DNA from: Hormiphora californensis
Lineage: Eukaryota; Ctenophora; Tentaculata; Cydippida; Pleurobrachiidae
Direction: 5' to 3'
NCBI GenBank assembly: GCA_020137815.1
Contig: CM035353.1
Coordinates: 267,501-331,500 of the forward strand
DNA length: 64,000 bases
In this document: piece by piece, positions 32,594-41,508 of the stretch
Layout of the letters: each line of letters begins with the position of its first letter
Position numbering within the stretch: the stretch's first letter is position 1
The notes under the pieces: generated by a model
Seen by the model: only the letters and a program-made list of their open reading frames with translations
Told to the model about the DNA's origin: nothing
Database searches by the model: none
Program-made: the position numbers and the translations under genes

Positions 32594-33037
32594 ATGGACG
32601 CCAGACAGGAAATCATTCGGCAGGTCCTCTGGGACTCTACCTTGACCTTGGTGGTGGAACGGTTGGGTTGGCCTGTAGACGCCTCAGCCGTTACGTTTTG
32701 TATGGTTGAGGCCCTACTAGCTGGGCATGCTAGACTGGTTTGTTCCCACCGCCTTCGGGATTTGTTGGAGTGCCAGGGGGCTGGTCACCCGACCCCCTTT
32801 TGGTCCGTGATCCCTTCTAGGAACGGGGTGCCGGTGGTCTATTGCCCCTGCTCCCTGTTTAGTTGGGCGATCAACAGGCCGGTCGCCATGGAGGAGTGTC
32901 ATGGGATTCTTCCCTTGACGCACCTCCAATGCGCTATATGTGAGGACACCCCGGAAGACATACCATGGACTTCCTTCTACGCCGACTGTGTTGGGTGTTC
33001 TCTGTGCGAGCGGCCGGGGACGCCTGTTGATCGGTGA
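32594..33037 (+). CDS. Antisense Cys/His-rich protein A
   Basis: 147 aa, on the strand opposite gag-pol-env, in a gap where the sense strand has no gene. It shares a layout with protein B just downstream: a helical N-terminus, a CSHRLxxLLxC block (about 50-60), GHP, a C-P-C cluster with a W after it, and a C-terminal CxxCxxC (CVGCSLC). These spaced Cys/His residues suggest zinc binding. The ATG follows a T-run and AG (TTTTTTTTTTTAG at about 32567-32579) that would serve as a splice acceptor. An AATAAA lies at 33091, after the stop. It is GC-rich against AT-rich surroundings. Family not recognised. Confidence 0.7.
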   Translation: MDARQEIIRQVLWDSTLTLVVERLGWPVDASAVTFCMVEALLAGHARLVCSHRLRDLLECQGAGHPTPFWSVIPSRNGVPVVYCPCSLFSWAINRPVAMEECHGILPLTHLQCAICEDTPEDIPWTSFYADCVGCSLCERPGTPVDR

Positions 33038-33272
33038 TCTCATGTAGGTGGACTTTATGCTTTTATGCTCTTTGTCTTTAATTGTGGCTCTAATAAATTT
33101 TTAAATTTTTCTAGTTTTGTAACGGTCATTTGGTATTCCGCTTGGCTTCAGGGTAAGGTGTGAACCTTGCTATTTGGTTGACACATTACACCCTTTTAGT
33201 CCCCTGTATATTTTCCTATATTCAATTTGTTCTCAATTTATTTCTAACACGTTTTTACTTTTTTAGAACATT

Positions 33273-33755
33273 ATGTCTTTCTTGACTATCGTCGGTGAGC
33301 TCCGGACCGTCTGGGAATTGGACTGTCCCCACGAGCGAATGGTCGCCTGGAACATACGCTTTGACTCGGTAGTGGGGCAGTGCGGGGTTCCCATCAACCC
33401 CGTTACTGTAAGTCGCTGCGACTTACAGTTTATTTTCGACGAGCTGGCACCTCTGATATGCCATCACCGGCTCGTCGAAATACTGTCGTGCCCATTAAAT
33501 GGGCACCCTCAATTTCAGGGAGAGCACTGCCTTTGTGGCTGGTGGCGAGCGGCGGTCTGTGCTCCGGACTGGGTCAGGCCCAATTCAACAGCTCCCTGGC
33601 CCGTCCGGTTCACCCGCTGCAGCTTACACCGCTGCAGGGCGGCTCCCCTTTTGGGGCCGCTATCGATTCGGCATTGGCTTTTCGACCATGAGTTCTGTGG
33701 GGATTGTGCCAACTGCCAGCCACCAACCTCGAGGACTCCGGAGCCCGACCGATAG
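33273..33755 (+). CDS. Antisense Cys/His-rich protein B, paralogue of A
   Basis: 160 aa. It aligns by eye with protein A: GVPINPVTVSRC against GWPVDASAVTFC, CHHRLVEILSC against CSHRLRDLLEC, GHP in both, CLCGWW against CPCSLFSW, and a final FCGDCANC against DCVGCSLC. An ancient tandem duplication therefore looks likely. The ATG again sits a few bases after a pyrimidine-rich AG (CTTTTTTAG, ending about 33266). Two perfect inverted repeats lie inside the ORF (33405-33429; 33435-33444 with 33471-33480). Function unknown; possible accessory or host-interacting factor of the element. Confidence 0.7.
   Translation: MSFLTIVGELRTVWELDCPHERMVAWNIRFDSVVGQCGVPINPVTVSRCDLQFIFDELAPLICHHRLVEILSCPLNGHPQFQGEHCLCGWWRAAVCAPDWVRPNSTAPWPVRFTRCSLHRCRAAPLLGPLSIRHWLFDHEFCGDCANCQPPTSRTPEPDR
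33405..33429. repeat. 25-bp palindrome carrying GTAAGT on both strands
   Basis: ACTGTAAGTCGC-T-GCGACTTACAGT. Because it is symmetric it offers a consensus-like splice donor in both directions, within antisense protein B. A second, looped inverted repeat (TTCGACGAGC/GCTCGTCGAA) follows. Confidence 0.8.
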
Positions 33756-33951
33756 TGGGTTATTTTTTCTGAATTTTATTATGCATTTTTTCCAATTTGT
33801 TTCATGTTTTTTTTCTAACTTGTTCTTATATTCAATTTTTCAGGGAGGACGGTGAGGGGGGACGGTGAAAGGTCTGCCGAGTGTTTCCAGTAAAGGTCTG
33901 CCGAGGTAATTACTTTTTAAATCATTGTTCCGTATTACCTACTGTTGTAGC

Positions 33952-36900
33952 TTATTTTGGCCCTGACATATCGTAATCTTTTAAATACGGAGGTAATTTT
34001 TTTAGCCTGTTTGACCTACGAAGTACAGGTGGTTCTGTGGTTTGTTCTACTTGTTTATTCTTTTCTTTTTCTGATGTGGCTGTGTGAGGTGTTGTTTTCT
34101 GTGTGACGGTTTCTTTTTTGTTAATGTGTGGTGTCGAGTCGGCTAATGATTCATCATCACTTTCCGAGTGAACGTGTACGTGAATGGCTGGCCTTTCCTC
34201 AACAGTGTCCGTGACACCGTCGATAGTAAGTTTTTCTGCTAAAGCTTCGGGGACAAATTTCATAAGATCGTGGTGTACGACCTTTTGCTTTCCTGATTCT
34301 ATATGTTTGATTAGATAATTATGATCAGATATAATTTTCTCAATTATGTATAATACCTTAAATCTAGATTTGAATTTATTATTAGCCATTTCTTTTGGAG
34401 GCAATGGTACTAGTATGGCTACATGATCACCTATTTTGTACTTAGTAATTTTGGCTGAGCGGTCATAGAACTTCTTAGCTTGCACCTGTTGTGCTTTAAG
34501 ACTTTTTTGTACTTGGCCATAGACTCCTTTCATTTCCCAGTATAAATTATGTGCATAATGACATTCATCTCTGAAGAACTGGGTTGACGTTGTTTCATAA
34601 ATTAGGTCATTTGGTGCTCTAAGTTCTCTACCAAAGAAAAGGTAGTTTGGCGTGTACCCTGTCGCCTGATGTATCGTACCATTGTACGATGATATTGCTA
34701 TGGGGAAATATTTTTCCCATTGATTAGGGTTATTATGCGTCAATTTTGAGAGTATGGCTTTCAAAGTTTTATTAACCCTTTCCACTAAGTTTGTGGCTGG
34801 GTGATAAGGCGTTGTGCGAATCTTGGTGATTCCCAGCAAGCTATAAAAGTTTTGGATGAACTCGGCTCCATCAATTGATGAACCTTGATCACTGAGGACC
34901 TGTTCTGGTACTCCAAAAGGAAGTACGTGAGACATCAAGAACGCTCTGGCTAGTGTCGGGGCTTTAATATCACTAACAATTGCACCTGTGACGTACTTAG
35001 TGAACGCACAGGTACTGAGGAGTATGTGTTTAGTCGCCCCTGAATTCTTTGTTATGGGTCCCATCGTGTCTATGTAGCATCTATAGTTAGGAATATTTCG
35101 CTGTTCGTAAAGTTTCATGACCATTTTGGGTTTCTTATGAAAACCTTTGTTGTGGAAGAAACACTCTTCACACGCTTTAGTGTGTAATGTGATCTCTTCC
35201 GTCATGTTAGGCCACCAAAATTTTAACATAATGGCCCGTTTAGTTTTGAGTATGCCTGGGTGACCTGATTTGTCATGTTTCAACTCCATGATATCTTGTT
35301 TCAGGGTTTGCGGTGTACAGAGGAGCAACCGGAATTTACCGCTGGATTCGCTCATGTACTTAATGGCCACTAGTCCTTGGAGGGTAAGTTGAAGTCTTTT
35401 AAATTTGTTATAGTAAATTTTCAACTCTTTTGTGTAATTTGAGTCGGCTGGTTGTGCGGGACGTTCTTTTTGAACGAGCCATGACCTTACTTCTGACAAA
35501 GACGTATCGTTAATCTGCGCTTGGTATAGAGGTTCATGGTCATGGAACTCTAGTGATATCGGATTCTCAAACGTACCTATCTCTTCTTTTTTCTCTTTAG
35601 TAATTATTTGGATTATCTCTTCTAGATGACTACTGGGCTCATCATCAATCTTTAGATTGATGGCATCTTTAATTAGGCCAATGACTGTCTGTGGTGACTC
35701 TTCTTGCTTTTTAATTGTGTTTTCCCAATATTCCCATAAATCGCCTGATTTCTGGGGTAAATTACGGGAAAGAAAATCTGCTAATTGATTATCTTTTCCG
35801 GGTGTGTGCTCCAATACAAAGTTGTATTCTGATAACTTAATGGACCAACTGAGCAAAAGTCTACATGTGGTTTTGTTAAGATACCCGGATTGTGTGAGTG
35901 ATTTCATATCAGTGAATACTACAAATGGTTCTTGAGCACCGTATACTAGATGATCATATTTCTGTATAGCCCATAAAACAGCTCTCATTTCGAGTTTAAA
36001 ACTTGGCCATTTCTGCTCTGCCGGTGAGAGTACCCTACTCCCGTAACTAATCGGCCTAAAGAACTCTTGACCATTTTGGTCCGTGAATTTGTGAGTTATT
36101 GCACAACCTAATCCTTGAAAGCTGGCATCACACCATAAGTAAAATTTCTTTTTAACGTCAGGCATGACAAGTATGGGCATAGTGGTAAGCTTATTTTTAA
36201 TCATTTCAAAAGCGTGTTGTGCTTCGGGTGTGGCTTTAATGTTGTAACTTGTTCCGGTTAACAAGTCAGTGAGTGGTTTAATTTCGGAAGCACAATTTTG
36301 AAGTAAATTTCGGAACCAATTTATTGCCCCCAAAAAACTCATTAATTTCTTTTTAGTGGTGGGGAATGGGATTTCGCGAACTGCTCTAACTTTTTCTTTG
36401 TCCGCTTCATATCCCTCTTTACTAAGCCATGCACCTAGGAATTTAACTTTTTTCACTAGTAATGAGCATTTGGTGGGTGATATTTTCAAGCCTCCTTGCC
36501 TAATGCAGTCGAATACTTGTTTCAAGTTGATGAGCATCTGATCTGTCGAATCTGTACCTATGAGGATATCATCTAGGTACACTTGTATGTTGTTAGGCAA
36601 ATGCTGAAATATCATGGTTAATGCTTGACAGAAATAACTGGGTGCATTTTTTAGACCAAAGCCAAGGCGGTTCTGCTCGAAGAGACCTACTCCAGGGACA
36701 TTCCATGCTGTTTTGTGTTTATCAGACTCTTTTATGCGAAGGCTCATGTAACCTTTTGTGAGATCGAGGGATGAGTAGTATTCCTTCCCTCCTACATGAG
36801 CAACAACTACGTCGAGAGGCGGTATACTAGAAGTAAATGACTCTGTTTTAGCATTGAGTTGGCGATAATCGGTACATATACGTACGTCATCTGAATCTTT

Positions 36901-38016
36901 TTTCTTGACTATGACTGTGGGTGCACTATAGGCAGATTGGGATGGTTGAATGACCCCTATGTCTAGTAATGCTTGTATTTCCTTGCGAACTTGAGGTAAC
37001 AGATGTATCGGTATGCGTCTGGGAGGCAATGCTACAGGAATATCATCTTTTAAATTAATTTCTGCTTCCAAAATATTAGTGAGCCCTATGTCATATTTGT
37101 GAGATGAGAATATGTCTAAATATTCACTAACTAGTTCTTTAATTTTATTTTTAGTTTCGCTATTAAGGTGTTCGTTAGTGTCGATTTTTAGTTCTCGGAT
37201 AACTTTTGCTAACTTTGTAGTGGGTGAAACTACTTCACTAATGTTCTTAATTGCTTTTTCTACCGGTGTGAGGTATCCGAAGATTGTACCGGCTGGGAAG
37301 AAATATTCAGCCTGCTCATCAGTGTTCTCAAGTGTGATAGGTATCTCGGACTCATTAACATCTACTAAACATGAAGGTGGGTCATCTTTCTCTCTCGGCC
37401 AGAACAATGTACTTGGTGTATATACATATGTGCCACTATTTATGGGACTATCTATTGCACTAGTGTTTAGGCCAATGCACGTGACTGTGTGTGTCTTACC
37501 TATGCCAATATTAGTGTTAGCTTTTGACTTAACAAGAATTGTCTGATCTCGGGCCTTGTGAATGATTATTGGTACTTTATGGGGTCCTTTTCCAAGAGTC
37601 ATATTTGACAAATCTACTACAAGCCCGTTATCTATGAGGAAGTTAGAGCCTAAGACCAAAGGTGCTATTATCTCATCAATGATTATGAAATCAAGGTTGA
37701 ATTTTAGATTGCCTAGTTGTAATGGAACGTTTTTGATGGTCCCTAAAACTCTAAGATTGTGACCCGTCGCACCGATTAATTTGTACTTCGTTGCTTCTAT
37801 ACTACTGGTAGGTATTTGTAATTTATCGAGCATCGATTTAGACATGCAATTAAGCACTGCGCCGCTATCTATTAGTAATTTCGCGTCTTGACTATTGATT
37901 TTCCCTGCCGCGAATAGTGAATTAGTGTGCTTGTCTGCTATTGTTAAAATGGGCGACGCGGGTACAAAGTCACGTGCGGTAGCCTCGGTCGAGGGCCGAG
38001 GCACACTTAGTTTAAA
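33952..38016 (-). CDS. pol: Pol polyprotein: protease, reverse transcriptase, RNase H, integrase
   Basis: Entered by -1 frameshift at 38010-38016; the frame has no ATG at its start. Numbering from 38004: aspartic protease LLIDSGA at 44-50; RT with YLDD at 476-479; RNase H with its first Asp (WCDAS) at 626 and an ADFLSR end; integrase with an HHCC zinc domain (GHPGILKTKR...CEEC). The DDE triad is Asp979, Asp1039 and Glu1075 (35 residues between the last two). A Lys-rich tail follows. The domain order and YLDD core fit Ty3/Gypsy (Metaviridae). No stop or frame break inside 1,350 codons, so it is potentially active. It copies the element's RNA into DNA and inserts it. Confidence 0.95.
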   Translation of the reverse strand, partial: FKLSVPRPSTEATARDFVPASPILTIADKHTNSLFAAGKINSQDAKLLIDSGAVLNCMSKSMLDKLQIPTSSIEATKYKLIGATGHNLRVLGTIKNVPLQLGNLKFNLDFIIIDEIIAPLVLGSNFLIDNGLVVDLSNMTLGKGPHKVPIIIHKARDQTILVKSKANTNIGIGKTHTVTCIGLNTSAIDSPINSGTYVYTPSTLFWPREKDDPPSCLVDVNESEIPITLENTDEQAEYFFPAGTIFGYLTPVEKAIKNISEVVSPTTKLAKVIRELKIDTNEHLNSETKNKIKELVSEYLDIFSSHKYDIGLTNILEAEINLKDDIPVALPPRRIPIHLLPQVRKEIQALLDIGVIQPSQSAYSAPTVIVKKKDSDDVRICTDYRQLNAKTESFTSSIPPLDVVVAHVGGKEYYSSLDLTKGYMSLRIKESDKHKTAWNVPGVGLFEQNRLGFGLKNAPSYFCQALTMIFQHLPNNIQVYLDDILIGTDSTDQMLINLKQVFDCIRQGGLKISPTKCSLLVKKVKFLGAWLSKEGYEADKEKVRAVREIPFPTTKKKLMSFLGAINWFRNLLQNCASEIKPLTDLLTGTSYNIKATPEAQHAFEMIKNKLTTMPILVMPDVKKKFYLWCDASFQGLGCAITHKFTDQNGQEFFRPISYGSRVLSPAEQKWPSFKLEMRAVLWAIQKYDHLVYGAQEPFVVFTDMKSLTQSGYLNKTTCRLLLSWSIKLSEYNFVLEHTPGKDNQLADFLSRNLPQKSGDLWEYWENTIKKQEESPQTVIGLIKDAINLKIDDEPSSHLEEIIQIITKEKKEEIGTFENPISLEFHDHEPLYQAQINDTSLSEVRSWLVQKERPAQPADSNYTKELKIYYNKFKRLQLTLQGLVAIKYMSESSGKFRLLLCTPQTLKQDIMELKHDKSGHPGILKTKRAIMLKFWWPNMTEEITLHTKACEECFFHNKGFHKKPKMVMKLYEQRNIPNYRCYIDTMGPITKNSGATKHILLSTCAFTKYVTGAIVSDIKAPTLARAFLMSHVLPFGVPEQVLSDQGSSIDGAEFIQNFYSLLGITKIRTTPYHPATNLVERVNKTLKAILSKLTHNNPNQWEKYFPIAISSYNGTIHQATGYTPNYLFFGRELRAPNDLIYETTSTQFFRDECHYAHNLYWEMKGVYGQVQKSLKAQQVQAKKFYDRSAKITKYKIGDHVAILVPLPPKEMANNKFKSRFKVLYIIEKIISDHNYLIKHIESGKQKVVHHDLMKFVPEALAEKLTIDGVTDTVEERPAIHVHVHSESDDESLADSTPHINKKETVTQKTTPHTATSEKEKNKQVEQTTEPPVLRRSNRLKKLPPYLKDYDMSGPK
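37982..38016 (-). promoter_or_regulatory. -1 ribosomal frameshift signal gag/pol
   Basis: On the minus strand the slippery heptamer T-TTA-AAC (38016-38010) is followed by the gag stop TAA. After a 7-nt spacer (38009-38003) comes a stem GCCTCGG/CCGAGGC (38002-37996 with 37988-37982) around a 7-nt loop. Slippage at the heptamer moves ribosomes into the pol frame. Confidence 0.88.
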
Positions 38017-39749
38017 TCTTGATCCTTGAAGATATTCTCCACCAGAGCCATGTTGTATGTCTTTTCTTGGTCCGGGAAGCCGCTGTTTCCTGGGCCGTCG
38101 TCAATAGCCAGCTGTGCCATGGGTGCCGTTATGGCGTGTTGCATCATATTGATGGGGCGTTGCTGTTGTTGCTGTTGTTGTTGTTGGGCCGCATTGTTGG
38201 GTGCTCGCCAATTACCGGGTGGTGCAGTAGTAGTCTGGTACTGGTTCGGGTTTTGTTTCCACTGGTTTTGAGTGTTCTGGTAATTAGGCTGGTAATTGGG
38301 ACGGTAATTGGGGCGGTAGTTGGGGCGGTAGTTGTCCCTATTGTTGGGACGGTAGTTGTCCCGATTGTTGGGTCGGTAGTTGGGGCGGTTGTCGTTCCTT
38401 CCCCGGTTACCATTGTAGTTGTTTCTCCCCTGGTTATTGTTGTTATTGCCACGGTTGTTGTTGTTATTCCAGCCTCTGCTATTTCCTCCTCTGCTGTTGT
38501 TTCCCTGCTGGTACTGCCTGACCCTTCTCTCTGTTGATCGGCAATCACTGGTCCAGTGCCACCCTCCGCATTTTCGACATGCTGATGGTGGTTGGGTATC
38601 TCGTTGCTGTCGAGTTGGGCACTCCCTGGCGAAGTGTCCATCCTTTCCACATGAGTAGCATTGATTAGATGGCGGTCTTGCAATGACCTTCTCTTTCCCC
38701 GTCAAGTGTGAAACTGGAGCATCTTGGATAGCTAGTACCGGTGGAGGTTGTTCAACTTCCACTGTTGCCGGTATCGGGAGTGTGACGATTCCCTTGTGAG
38801 AGTCGTCATTCTGGGAGCGTAGAAGTAGAGCCTCCTTCAAAGCCAGTTCCTTCTCCATGGTGATTTCAGCAAGTTGATGTTCGGTGATGTCCTTCAAACA
38901 TGAAACTTCAGCGGCTAGTCGCGCGTCACTCAACCCGCTCAAAAAAGCATCTCGCAACATCTTCTGTGTGAACTTCTTCTCCATCGTGCGATCGGCGCGG
39001 GACAGTTCGGGCGTGTCAACGCTGTCAAAATATTTGTCTACTATTTTGACTAATCGTTCGAAAAAATCGAGCGCAGTTTCATCCCGCCCCTGTGTAGCTT
39101 TACGTAACTCTACTTTAGCTGACATTTTTTGTGTTTTTGGAGTAAGAGTTTTAATTATTGTTGGTTTGAGATCTGACCAATCTGCTTTCTGGTCTTCTGT
39201 CAAATCAAGCGCTGCTAGTTTATCTCGGCAGCTCTCAGGCAGGTAAGTGATGAAATTGCTGTACGCCTTTTCATCACTTAGTGAGATGAGTGTTCTATAA
39301 TCATCAAATGTTTTAATGAATTTAGACACACTTTTTCCCAAAACATAGTTAGTCGGCTGTTTCGCTGCTGCGTAACTTGCCGTTAACTCCCTACGATAAT
39401 CGCGGAACTTGGTTTTGACCTGTTCCTCCGAAAATGTAGCATGATGGCTTGTTGCACTAGGGTCTGTTACCCCGGGCAAAATGCCATTTTTATTATCTTT
39501 ACTTTCGTCCCCCATTAGTAAAATTAAATCGTGATAAACTGTTTTATTTACTGTAACTGTGAGTGGGCGATTATTTTGTAACGGTGTTGAAAATTGATCT
39601 GATTCTAATTCTAAACTTAAATTTAGGCTATTTGAGCTAATCGAGAATTCAGAGTCTTCAGAAAGTCTTGTCTGAGATAAATCTGAGTTTTCAGAAAGTC
39701 TTGTCTGATTTTCAAGTTCACGTGGGTCTGAACTTGCTATATTGGCCAC
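38007..39749 (-). CDS. gag: Gag polyprotein
   Basis: 580 codons. The central part has the capsid-like helical region of Gypsy Gag. Two CCHC-type zinc knuckles follow near residues 363-376 (CYSCGKDGHFAREC) and 391-403 (CRKCGGWHWTSDC, one residue shorter in spacing). The tail is Arg/Asn/Gly-rich with repeats of NYRPN and a poly-Gln run, as expected for RNA binding. The frame has no upstream ATG: a TAG lies three codons before a GTG at 39749, 12 bp after the PBS, and the first in-frame ATG is around codon 75. Either initiation is at a non-AUG codon, an exon is spliced on, or the start codon has mutated. Gag packages the RNA and forms the particle. Confidence 0.9.
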   Translation of the reverse strand: MANIASSDPRELENQTRLSENSDLSQTRLSEDSEFSISSNSLNLSLELESDQFSTPLQNNRPLTVTVNKTVYHDLILLMGDESKDNKNGILPGVTDPSATSHHATFSEEQVKTKFRDYRRELTASYAAAKQPTNYVLGKSVSKFIKTFDDYRTLISLSDEKAYSNFITYLPESCRDKLAALDLTEDQKADWSDLKPTIIKTLTPKTQKMSAKVELRKATQGRDETALDFFERLVKIVDKYFDSVDTPELSRADRTMEKKFTQKMLRDAFLSGLSDARLAAEVSCLKDITEHQLAEITMEKELALKEALLLRSQNDDSHKGIVTLPIPATVEVEQPPPVLAIQDAPVSHLTGKEKVIARPPSNQCYSCGKDGHFARECPTRQQRDTQPPSACRKCGGWHWTSDCRSTERRVRQYQQGNNSRGGNSRGWNNNNNRGNNNNNQGRNNYNGNRGRNDNRPNYRPNNRDNYRPNNRDNYRPNYRPNYRPNYQPNYQNTQNQWKQNPNQYQTTTAPPGNWRAPNNAAQQQQQQQQQRPINMMQHAITAPMAQLAIDDGPGNSGFPDQEKTYNMALVENIFKDQDLN

Positions 39750-39760
39750 ACAAAACTACA

Positions 39761-39773
39761 AGTCACAGCACCA
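39761..39773 (-). other. tRNA primer-binding site (PBS)
   Basis: Minus strand TGGTGCTGTGACT starts 4 nt after the 5' LTR. It begins with TGG, complementary to a tRNA CCA end. The implied acceptor strand TCACAGC resembles some serine tRNAs, but the next base does not fit well, so I leave the tRNA unassigned. Confidence 0.75.
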
Positions 39774-39777
39774 ATTA

Positions 39778-40446
39778 TGTAGTATCGGTGGTCAAAGGGC
39801 TGGTCGTCTAAAGCCGAGGTTCGTACCTGGTCAGACGCGGTGACAGACGAGGTGAAGAGGTGTCGAGGTGAAGAGGTGAAGAGGTGTAGAGATGTAGAGA
39901 TGTAGAGGTGTAGGGGTGTAGATCGAGGGGATTACCGTTGTCGGAGGTGACAGGTATTGTAGGTTGTAGTGTTGAAGGTTGTAAGGGTGGATGTAGAAGG
40001 TTTTTGTGAAGTTGTGTTTATCAAAGTAAACGAACGGTTTTGGGGTAACAAAACAAAAGGTAAATTGTAAAACTTAGAAGTGAAGGCGGAGTTTGTTGTG
40101 ATGATTAATATCTTTTCGCCTTCCCATCGTCATGCCTATTGGCTTTAGCCAATTAGGAATGCCGATGATCAAGTGCGGTTGTTCTGAGTTGTTCTGACTA
40201 GTTCTGACTAGTTCTGAGTAGTTCTGAGTTGTTCTGACTAGTTCTGACTAGTTCTGAGTAGTTCTGAGCTGTACTGACGTTATATAATAGCTGTTCTGTC
40301 TCTATGCTCTCTAGTTCTCTGTGGTTACATAGCAACAGAGGGAGAGAGAGAGAGAGAGAGAGAGCAATAACGATTAACAGCTAGAGGTATAGAGAACTAC
40401 TGATATATATCTCTCTGGGCTCTCACTATCAGCCCCATATAGTACA
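39778..40446 (-). repeat. 5' LTR
   Basis: 669 bp, the promoter-bearing copy. On the minus strand a TATA-like ATTATATAAC lies around 40279-40288, downstream of a CT tract and upstream of the 10-bp GTTCTGA repeats (40181-40268), which would then be at or after the transcription start. Confidence 0.96.
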
Positions 40447-40470
40447 AAACCCGAGTAAATATCCAATTGT

Positions 40471-40900
40471 GGAGATGAGGAGTCTGGGAGAGAGGTCCTC
40501 CATTGTCTATGCCTTTGTAATGAATATCTCTGCGATTCTTGGTGGTGCTATTTCCGGGGTAACAGTACCAGAGAGGTCAGAAGGGCCACCCTGATCGTTA
40601 CTACTCTTGGTACTTGGATGTTGATGACTGTACTTCTCATTGTACCCCGTCTTGTGAAGTGAGGATGTGGTCCTGATATATGTACTGACACTGACACATT
40701 TTAGTGTGCAATCATCATTGCCATCATTAATGATTTTTCTTTATTTTAGCATACATTACAAGTAAAGAAGAATCATAATTCGGACTCGAATATTTAAGTT
40801 AACCTACGCCCTCCATAGGAAGATATTCTTCTTAATTGTTGACTTCCGAACATTCATTACAAATTTTTATGACACTGTCGTTTATCTTGACTCATATTAG
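40471..40900 (+). pseudogene. Duplicate of the MFS transporter 3' end
   Basis: Matches 62784-63180, including the last coding exon and 3' UTR. The coding part reads MRSLGERSSIVYAFVMN, then after a 1-bp break TLIVTTLGTWMLMTVLLIVP...VK and a stop: the last two membrane helices of an MFS protein. Similarity begins 25 bp from the LTR edge; the rest of the gene is absent to the left of the element. Confidence 0.75.
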
Positions 40901-41508
40901 AATGTGTGATAACAGCCTATGGTATGGTCTTTTTTTGACGAGCAGATGTGGTATGTGTTCATGAATCTCTGATCAGAGGTACGTCATTGGCTCATTGGCG
41001 AATAATTGGAAATCTCATTTCCTTCGATTGCAAATTCTCTTCCAGACATGTCTCGCTCAGTCATGTCTTTCTCTCACATCTTTCTCTCTTGCTCTCTCTC
41101 GCTCTCTCTCCTTCTATCTCTCTATATCTCTCTCTGTCTCTGTCTCTCTCTCTATCGTTAAATCATTGTCCTCACTATTTCACTATAATATCCAATTAAA
41201 TAGTCAATCACTGTGAGGTAAAAACTGAGACACATCTAGACTTTTTCCAAAAAGAAACAAAACACAGTTCAGCTAAAAATAGACACTATCGCTTTTCCAC
41301 CGCCCCCAACATTCTCTACTCTGGGTTAGGAAGAACAGTCCCTCCCAATAAGGTTAAAGAGTTCGATCCGTGACAAGCGGTGCAACACATTGCCTCTCTT
41401 TCCCTCTCTCCTTGCCTGCAGATTACATACATATAATAACAACGACACGGTGATCAATCAGGCGGGGCCTAAAAAAGACAGTCAATACTAGATCTCTCAT
41501 CAGTTGAT

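Larger units (their letters stand above)
24947..40446 (-). mobile_element. 15.5-kb LTR retroelement (Ty3/Gypsy, errantivirus-like) with two env-like genes and antisense ORFs
   Basis: Two near-identical LTRs with TG...CA ends bound the element, which reads on the minus strand. In transcription order it has 5' LTR, PBS, gag, -1 frameshift signal, pol, a 1.9-kb block holding two plus-strand ORFs, glycoprotein G-like, glycoprotein F-like, a small basic ORF, another plus-strand ORF, PPT and 3' LTR. Protease-RT-RNaseH-integrase order marks it as Ty3/Gypsy. All major ORFs are open, and about nine substitutions and one indel separate the LTRs, so it is a recent insertion. Flanks show no target-site duplication (CTGTAC on the left, AAACCC on the right), which suggests later rearrangement at one edge. 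At 15.5 kb it is far longer than usual Gypsy elements (roughly 5-9 kb). It is an endogenous virus-like element; infectivity is not implied. Confidence 0.93.

Noticed and set aside
38002..38004. GTG at 38004 as the Pol start
   Set aside because: The slippery heptamer and stem-loop at 37982-38016 explain pol expression better.
41041..41199. Ser/Leu-rich ORFs
   Set aside because: CT-rich tract; no coding support.
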